Notes under the pieces: generated by a model | What the model saw: only the letters and a program-made list of their open reading frames with translations | The model's database searches: none | What the model was told of the DNA's origin: nothing | Made by a program: the position numbers and the translations under genes | NCBI RefSeq assembly: GCF_002878395.1 | Contig: NC_061115.1 | Span: 92,656,789-92,720,788, forward strand | Reading direction: 5' to 3' | Origin: Capsicum annuum | Lineage: Eukaryota; Streptophyta; Magnoliopsida; Solanales; Solanaceae | DNA: 64,000 nt | Shown here: positions 58,711-64,000 of the stretch, piece after piece | How positions within the stretch are numbered: the stretch's first letter is position 1 | Layout: the number at the start of each line of letters is the position of its first letter

Positions 58711-59069
58711 TGTACCACTTAGCTATTGTGGGTTTTGTTGTTGTGCTTCTTTTCCCGTCGTCATCAGTTCGAATATTGAACAAGCATGTCTAGGATAAAT
58801 AACTGTTTTGTATTGTGTTTAATTTTGTGTTTTGTTTTTGTTGTCTATGTGATGTTTAATTAGGAAGAAAATTTCTACCAAGGTAGTTGATAGATTTTGT
58901 GTGATTGTGCTTAAATTGTGAAATCGTATGAGAAAATGATACCCCTCCAAAAATATTATTTTACAATTGTGTGATGTGTGTATATGTGTGACCTCTTTGA
59001 ATCATGTCATGGCATTCGGAATAATTGCATGAATCAGATAGATACTAACTTGTTATGTCACCCTGTACT
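58711..59069 (+). mobile_element. Element Z 3' UTR, cut by the chromovirus LTR
   Basis: Non-coding and similar to the reverse complement of about 40200-40480 in element X. It stops at GTACT directly before the chromovirus LTR (TGTAACACCCC at 59070). The 3' LTR of element Z is therefore not seen in this window. Confidence 0.65.
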
Positions 59070-60732
59070 TGTAACACCCCGAAAACGGGTTCTGGAGCAT
59101 CACACGGTGTTTGAGGGTACGAGTAGCCCCAAGCTAACCCTTTGAGCCATTTTCATTCAGTTCAACACGAATCAACGGGGTTTCATAAATAACCCTCAAA
59201 TATCAACAGAGTAATCATCATCCAAGAATAAAAGAATTTCAGAAAGATAACAAAATACGACTTATTAGTCAACTCCCAACTTTTATAATAGACTGACAAG
59301 CCTCTAAGAAAATCAATAAAACCAGCGAGCAATTGAGACATGCCTCAACTGACTCATACTTATTTATCAAATGTAAACAATTCTGTAAAATCAACATCCG
59401 ACATCACGTCCTCGAAACATGAGGACTCACCACAACAGAGGATGTAGAACAGCGTGCCCAAAGAATCACTTTCGAACCTAGAACTGAGCACCTGAACCTA
59501 TATTCTGAGAAAATGCAACCCACATCCGAAGATGTGGGTCAGTACCATGGAAAGAAACCGAGTATATGGGGGTGTATGCATTTGTATAAACATCATCATC
59601 ATAAATATTTATAAGAAATATGCAGGATGTATGAAAGACTCACATAGCCCAAAGAAAATCATCATAATCATGAGAGGATGAAATAAGTACAATAACAGAT
59701 GTGAGTCATCATATAATTTGTCAATCACTTTTAGTTCATCAAGAATATCAATTCTCATAATGTAAATATCATTTAAATCTTTCGAAAGAATAACTTTCAC
59801 AATTTCACTTTCAAATTACTTCACCATTCACCACAGACACAAGGAAACACACACACACTGGGAGATCCTATAACCGACATAAACCATGTGAGCTACATGG
59901 AGTCCAACGTACAACCCACATTGGGAAGATCCGTCCTATCCTTGCCATTGGAGTAGGACTATCGATATGAAATCCACAAAAACTAGTGATCACTATATAA
60001 ATCATCCTCAGGCTCACTCCTACAGGAGCACATAGTTCTAGGAAAGTAAGGTCGCTTTATACCTCCAATTCGGTGCTAAAGATTTCTCCCGAACTTAGCT
60101 TAGATCATTTCAAAGACAACCAAAACAAAACAATTTTAGTAATATATAAATATACATCGGGAGCCATCATGCTTCCCCTCAATCAAAATCAACCACGTTG
60201 TGGATTTCTTTCACACTCGAGTTCAAAACAACTCCATTAAGACCAAAAGGTCAAATCATTCAAAATATCTCAAATATTCAACATCAACGTGCTTATAACA
60301 CACACTTTCTCAAAAAAACACAATTTCCATAGGGGATAAATATCGTTCAAGATTCAAGCTTTATATCTCCACACATGTAAATTCATCTTTCAAAATCATA
60401 AACATCAAGATTTCATAATAATCATTATATGATATCGGTTCATGTATCAAATTCATAAAAATCAAATAAAAATCATGCCTTTGTAAAGAAAATTACTTTT
60501 GGGCACAAGAACGAAAGAGAGTTCTCATTGAAAAACCCCACATACCTTGAATAATGAACTTTAGATCGATACTCATTTTTTAGATGTTAATCATGCCTTT
60601 GAATGATGGTTCTTAGAGTTCTTGAACTAGGAACTTGGAATCTTTAATAAATTTGCAGAATAAATGGTGAACTTTGGAGGTTCTTGAAGTTGGATGTAGG
60701 AGCTTAGGGTTTTCTTTTTGAGGGAATTTGAT

Positions 60733-60750
60733 AAAATATAATATATAATC
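60733..60750 (-). promoter_or_regulatory. TATA-like region of the chromovirus LTR
   Basis: On the minus strand the run reads TTATATATTATATTTTA. It is followed about 190 bases later by the splice-donor-like TCAAGGTATG, the same order as in the array LTRs. Confidence 0.45.
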
Positions 60751-60861
60751 CTTCTAATAGGTTTTAATATAGGGTTTGGACGGATTTTGGTTGAGGAGGA
60801 ATGACCAAAATGCCCCTAAAAATAAAATAATTCTCGAATTTGTCCTTTGGTAGACTGTTTT

Positions 60862-61205
60862 GATAGTCTGAAGTAGATCAAATATAATGTTTTACTCCGA
60901 TATCCAAATTGGATGAAACAAATTTCATTAAAAAGAGGACTCTCATATCTTTTCGTTGATATATAGTATCTCACCCAGATCATTGTGTACGAGGAGTTAT
61001 GGTCATTTGAAGTTAACCCAAAAATTCGCTTTTGATAGGTTGAAGTAGATCGACCATACTTTTTTTGGTCCGACAGACAAATTGGATGAAACCAATTTCA
61101 TTGAAAAGAGGACTTGCTGAGCTTTCGGCTGATATATAGTAGATCACCCAGATCATTATGTACAAGGAGTTATGATCGTTTAAAGTTGGAGTAAAAATAC
61201 TCCAG
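60862..61205 (-). repeat. 172-bp tandem duplication in the chromovirus LTR
   Basis: TGAAGTAGATC starts at 60869 and again at 61041. Following blocks repeat in the same order: AAATTGGATGAAAC, AATTTCATT, AAAAGAGGACT, GATATATAGTA, CACCCAGATCATT and GGAGTTATG. The units are roughly 80-85% alike by eye, so the duplication is old. It lies upstream of the TATA-like run in the element's own orientation, in the U3 enhancer position. Confidence 0.85.
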
Positions 61206-61456
61206 GCCTCAGTACTTTTTCCTGCACGTTTTACTGTTCACTACTATTCACGGTTCGATCGGAATGTTCATTACTCATCGCTCGGGTGTCCATTTTGTAT
61301 GATCCACATATTATTGGAAAGATTATTTGATACTCTACGCAGTGGTGGGTCATAATATAAGACTTTCCGTTCGGAAAATTTATAATTCACTCTAGAAGAT
61401 AGAACCCAACACGTTTACGCACAATATTTTAATGAAAAATTTCCCGGAGTATTACA

Positions 61457-61491
61457 TCATCCCCCCTTTGGAAACATTCGTCCTCGAATGA
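61457..61491 (-). other. Chromovirus polypurine tract and flank
   Basis: On the minus strand it reads CATTCGAGGACGAATGTTTCC, then AAAGGGGGGATGA, then the LTR. The array equivalent is CATTCGAGGATGAATGTTCC, then CAAGGGGGAGATAT, then the LTR. About 30 of 35 positions agree. Confidence 0.88.
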
Positions 61492-61656
61492 CGCTAGGCA
61501 TGACAATATTAGAAAGGGAATAGACCATACAGCTGAAACCATTCGTTAGACTCATCACCACATCGTTTCTCACTCCGAAGGCAATATAGAATTCATAAAT
61601 TCAAGAAACTACAGCTGAACACATAATAAATGACCGCTGAACTGCTGCAACTTTTA

Positions 61657-64000
61657 TCAAAAGTGCATGATATAGGAAAGAACGGTACCTTTGGATTGAT
61701 CGGAGTTCGCAAAAAATAGGTGTGGGTACTTGGATCGCATATTCTCCTCAGCTTCCCAAGTTGCACCCTCAACAGATTGGTTTCGCCACAACACCTTGAC
61801 CAAGGGAACTTCTTTGTTCCTTAGTCTTCGGACACTGAAATTAAGAATCTCAACAGGAATCTCATCAAAAGAAAGATTTTCTTGAATATCAGCACTCATA
61901 GAGGAATCCACTACCACAACATCGCTAATATGCTTTCTAAGCATGGAGATATGGAATATTGGATGAACAGAGGACAAATAGGAAGGCAACTTGACCTCAT
62001 AAGCTACCTTACCAACACGGCTAAGAATTTTGTAAGGACCAACAAAACGGGGACTAAGCTTCCCCTTCTTTTCGAATCTCTTCACCCCCCTCATGTGTGA
62101 AATTTTCAGATACACTAGGTCACCAACTTCAAACTAAAGGTCTCTCCTTCTAACATCCGCATATGACTTCTGATGACTCTGCACAGTTTTCAACCGTTCC
62201 CTAATCAACTTTACTTTTTTCATACCTCAAATACCGAATCAGGACCACTCACAGTTACTTCACCCACCTCGAACCAACCTATGGGTGTTCTACACTTCCT
62301 CCCATATAAGGCTTCAAACGGAGCCATGCCAATACTAGAGTGCAAACTATTATAGTAAGCAAACTCTATCAACGGTAAGTGATCATCCAAACTTCCCTTA
62401 AAGTCAAGTGCACAAGCTCTCAACATATCCTCTAAGGTCTGGATGGTCCGCTCAGCTTGACCATCGGTCTGCGGATGAAAAGCAGAACTCAAAAGCACTT
62501 GGGTACCAAGACCTTTCTGAAAAGCTTTCCAAAATTGCAAAGTAAACTGATTACCCCTATCCGAAATGATAGACAAGGGAACTCCATGCAGTCTGACTAG
62601 CTCTCGGATATACAATCTAGCGTAATCCTCACCAGTAGATAAAGTAGGAACAGACAAGAAATGAGCAGACTAGTCAACCTATCAACCACAACCGAAATGG
62701 AATCTTGATGGCATTGGGAAGGAGGTAAACCAATCACGAAGTCCATATTTATATCTTCCCACTTCCAGGTGGGAATACTAAACTCTTGAATCATACCACC
62801 AGGTCTTTGGTGTTCAACATTAACCTATTGGCATGTTGCACACTTAGCTATAAACGCTGCTATATCTTTCTTCATGCCACTCCACCAATAGATTTCTCAC
62901 AAGTCTCGGTACATCTTGGTGGCACCAGGATGAATAGAATATCGCTCCCCGTGTACTTCAGCCATAATCCTCTGTCTCAGATCATCAACATTCAGGACAC
63001 ACAATCTACCCTGCAATCTCAACACACCATCTCCCCCTTGGGAGAAAACCTCTACTTTTTGGTCCTTGACTGACTCCTTCAGTCTGACCAAACTAGCATC
63101 TAAGTATTGCTTTTCCTTCACTTCCAAAACCAAGGAGGATTCGGAACTACTTTGAACCCCTATATTACCTTCAGCAGGGTCAAACAACCTAACCCCCAAT
63201 CTAGCCAAACGATGTACATCACGAGCCAACTCTTTTTACCTTCTACCACATGCAAAAAACTACCCATGGACACTCTACTTAGGGTATCCACCACAACATT
63301 GGCCTTGCCCAGATGGTACAGCACACTCATATAATAGTCCTTTAACAATTCTAACCATCGTCTCGTCTTAAGATTCAATTCTCTCTGGTCAAACACATAC
63401 TGCAGACTCTTATGATCAGTGAAAACATCAACATGGAGACCATACAAATAGTGTCTCCAGATTTTCAAAGCAAACACAATAGCAACCGACTCAAGGTCAT
63501 GGGTGGGGTAATTTTTCTTATGGGGTTTCAACTGTCTAGAAGCATAAGCTATCACCTTACCCTTCTGCATCAATACATAACCTAACCTAACTCTCAAAGC
63601 ATCACAGTACACGACAAAACCATTAACACCATCAGGCAAAGTCAAAACAAGGGCTGAAGTGAGTCAAGTCTTCAACTCCTGAAAACTCCTCTCACAAGAT
63701 TCAGACCACAAGAACTTTAATTTCTTTTGGGTCAACCGAGTCATAGGAGACGCTATAGAGGAGAAACCCTCAATAAAATGGCAGTAATAGACAGCTAAAC
63801 CTGAGAAACTTTGGATATCAGTCAAAGAAATAGGTCTAGGCCAATTTCTAACAACTTTGGTCTTTTGGGGATCAACTCTAATACCCTCAGAAAAAATGAT
63901 ATGACCCAGAAAAACAACTAACCTTAGCCAAAACTCACACTTACTGAACTTGGCAAACAACTTATGATCTCTAAGGGTTTGCAAGACAGTTTGGAGATGA
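61657..64000 (-). pseudogene. Chromovirus (Tekay/Del type) pol: RT, RNase H, integrase, chromodomain; partial, broken
   Basis: Pol reverse-transcribes and integrates the element. From the right edge: RT thumb (KFSKCEFWL, FLGHIIFSEGIRVDPQKT) at 63664-63984; RNase H ([21 protein letters not shown]) at about 63240-63645; zinc-binding part (HPGATKMYRDL, then AKCATC); integrase core with all three acidic residues (NMDFVIGLP, IISDRGNQFT, QTDGQAERTIQ) at 62390-62750; and a C-terminal chromodomain (VRRLRNKEVPLVKVLWRNQS, ATWEAEENMRSKYPHLF) at about 61690-61810, which targets insertion to heterochromatin. Stops: 63664 TGA, 62897 TGA, 62825 TAG, 62134 TAG. Frameshifts: about 63235, 62668, 62220. Otherwise full-length as far as visible. 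Confidence 0.92.

Larger units (their letters stand above)
59070..61456 (-). mobile_element. Chromovirus 3' LTR (2387 bp)
   Basis: On the minus strand it starts TGTAATACTCCGGGAAATTT and ends TTTCGGGGTGTTACA, giving TG...CA ends. A TATA-like run is at 60733-60750, a donor-like TCAAGGTATG at 60541-60550, and a 172-bp tandem duplication at about 60862-61205. The 3' end (GGTTAGCTTGGGGC, CACCGTGTGATGC, GGGGTGTTACA) is similar to the array LTR ends. It lies downstream of pol, so it is the 3' LTR of the element that continues to the right. Confidence 0.9.

Noticed and set aside
62220..62657. An intact stand-alone integrase-like gene
   Set aside because: It is one segment of the frameshifted chromovirus pol, continuous with RNase H upstream and the chromodomain downstream.

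Overview
The window is plant repeat DNA made almost entirely of Ty3/gypsy LTR retrotransposons in various states of decay. I see no host gene, tRNA, rRNA or CRISPR array. The protein wording of the chromovirus pol at the right end, the long chromovirus LTRs and the A+T-rich composition suggest a nightshade-family (Solanaceae) heterochromatic region, for example pepper or tomato/potato relatives. That assignment is an inference from family resemblance, not a database result.

Region 1 (1-31568, + strand) is a head-to-tail array of one non-autonomous LTR element. Its LTRs are 3.24-3.29 kb, begin TGTAATACC and normally end in GTTACA or ATTACA. Its internal domain is about 2.8 kb, carries a tRNA-iMet-type primer binding site (TGGTATCAGAGCC) and a polypurine tract (AAGGGGGAGA), and has no recognisable gag or pol. 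This is the architecture of a LARD (large retrotransposon derivative). Units share LTRs (LTR-internal-LTR-internal...) at about 6.1 kb spacing. Four LTRs are full length; others are truncated or fused at four visible breakpoints. The left edge of the window cuts one LTR.

Region 2 (31569-38785) begins where the last array LTR abuts a broken minus-strand gag with a CCHC knuckle. A degraded tRNA-iMet site and a related LTR follow. Two more diverged LTR pieces then lie in alternating orientation, giving head-to-head (about 34900) and tail-to-tail (about 36820) junctions.

Region 3 (38786-59069) is a nest of at least three Athila-lineage elements, all heavily mutated. Element X is on the minus strand (LTR, PBS, gag, 3' ORF; pol deleted). 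Element Y is on the plus strand (3' ORF, LTR, PBS, gag, protease). Element Z is on the plus strand (LTR, PBS, gag, RT, partial RNase H, integrase, 3' ORF). An extra plus-strand RNase H fragment sits at 38.8-39.2 kb. The three 3' ORFs resemble the 'putative plant transposon protein' domain family and occupy the envelope position.

Region 4 (59070-64000, minus strand) is the 3' part of a chromovirus of the Tekay/Del type: LTR, polypurine tract and pol (RT, RNase H, integrase, chromodomain) with seven visible disruptions. It continues past the right edge. Its polypurine-tract flank and LTR end resemble those of the array, so elements of this kind are the natural candidates for having mobilised the array's non-coding element.
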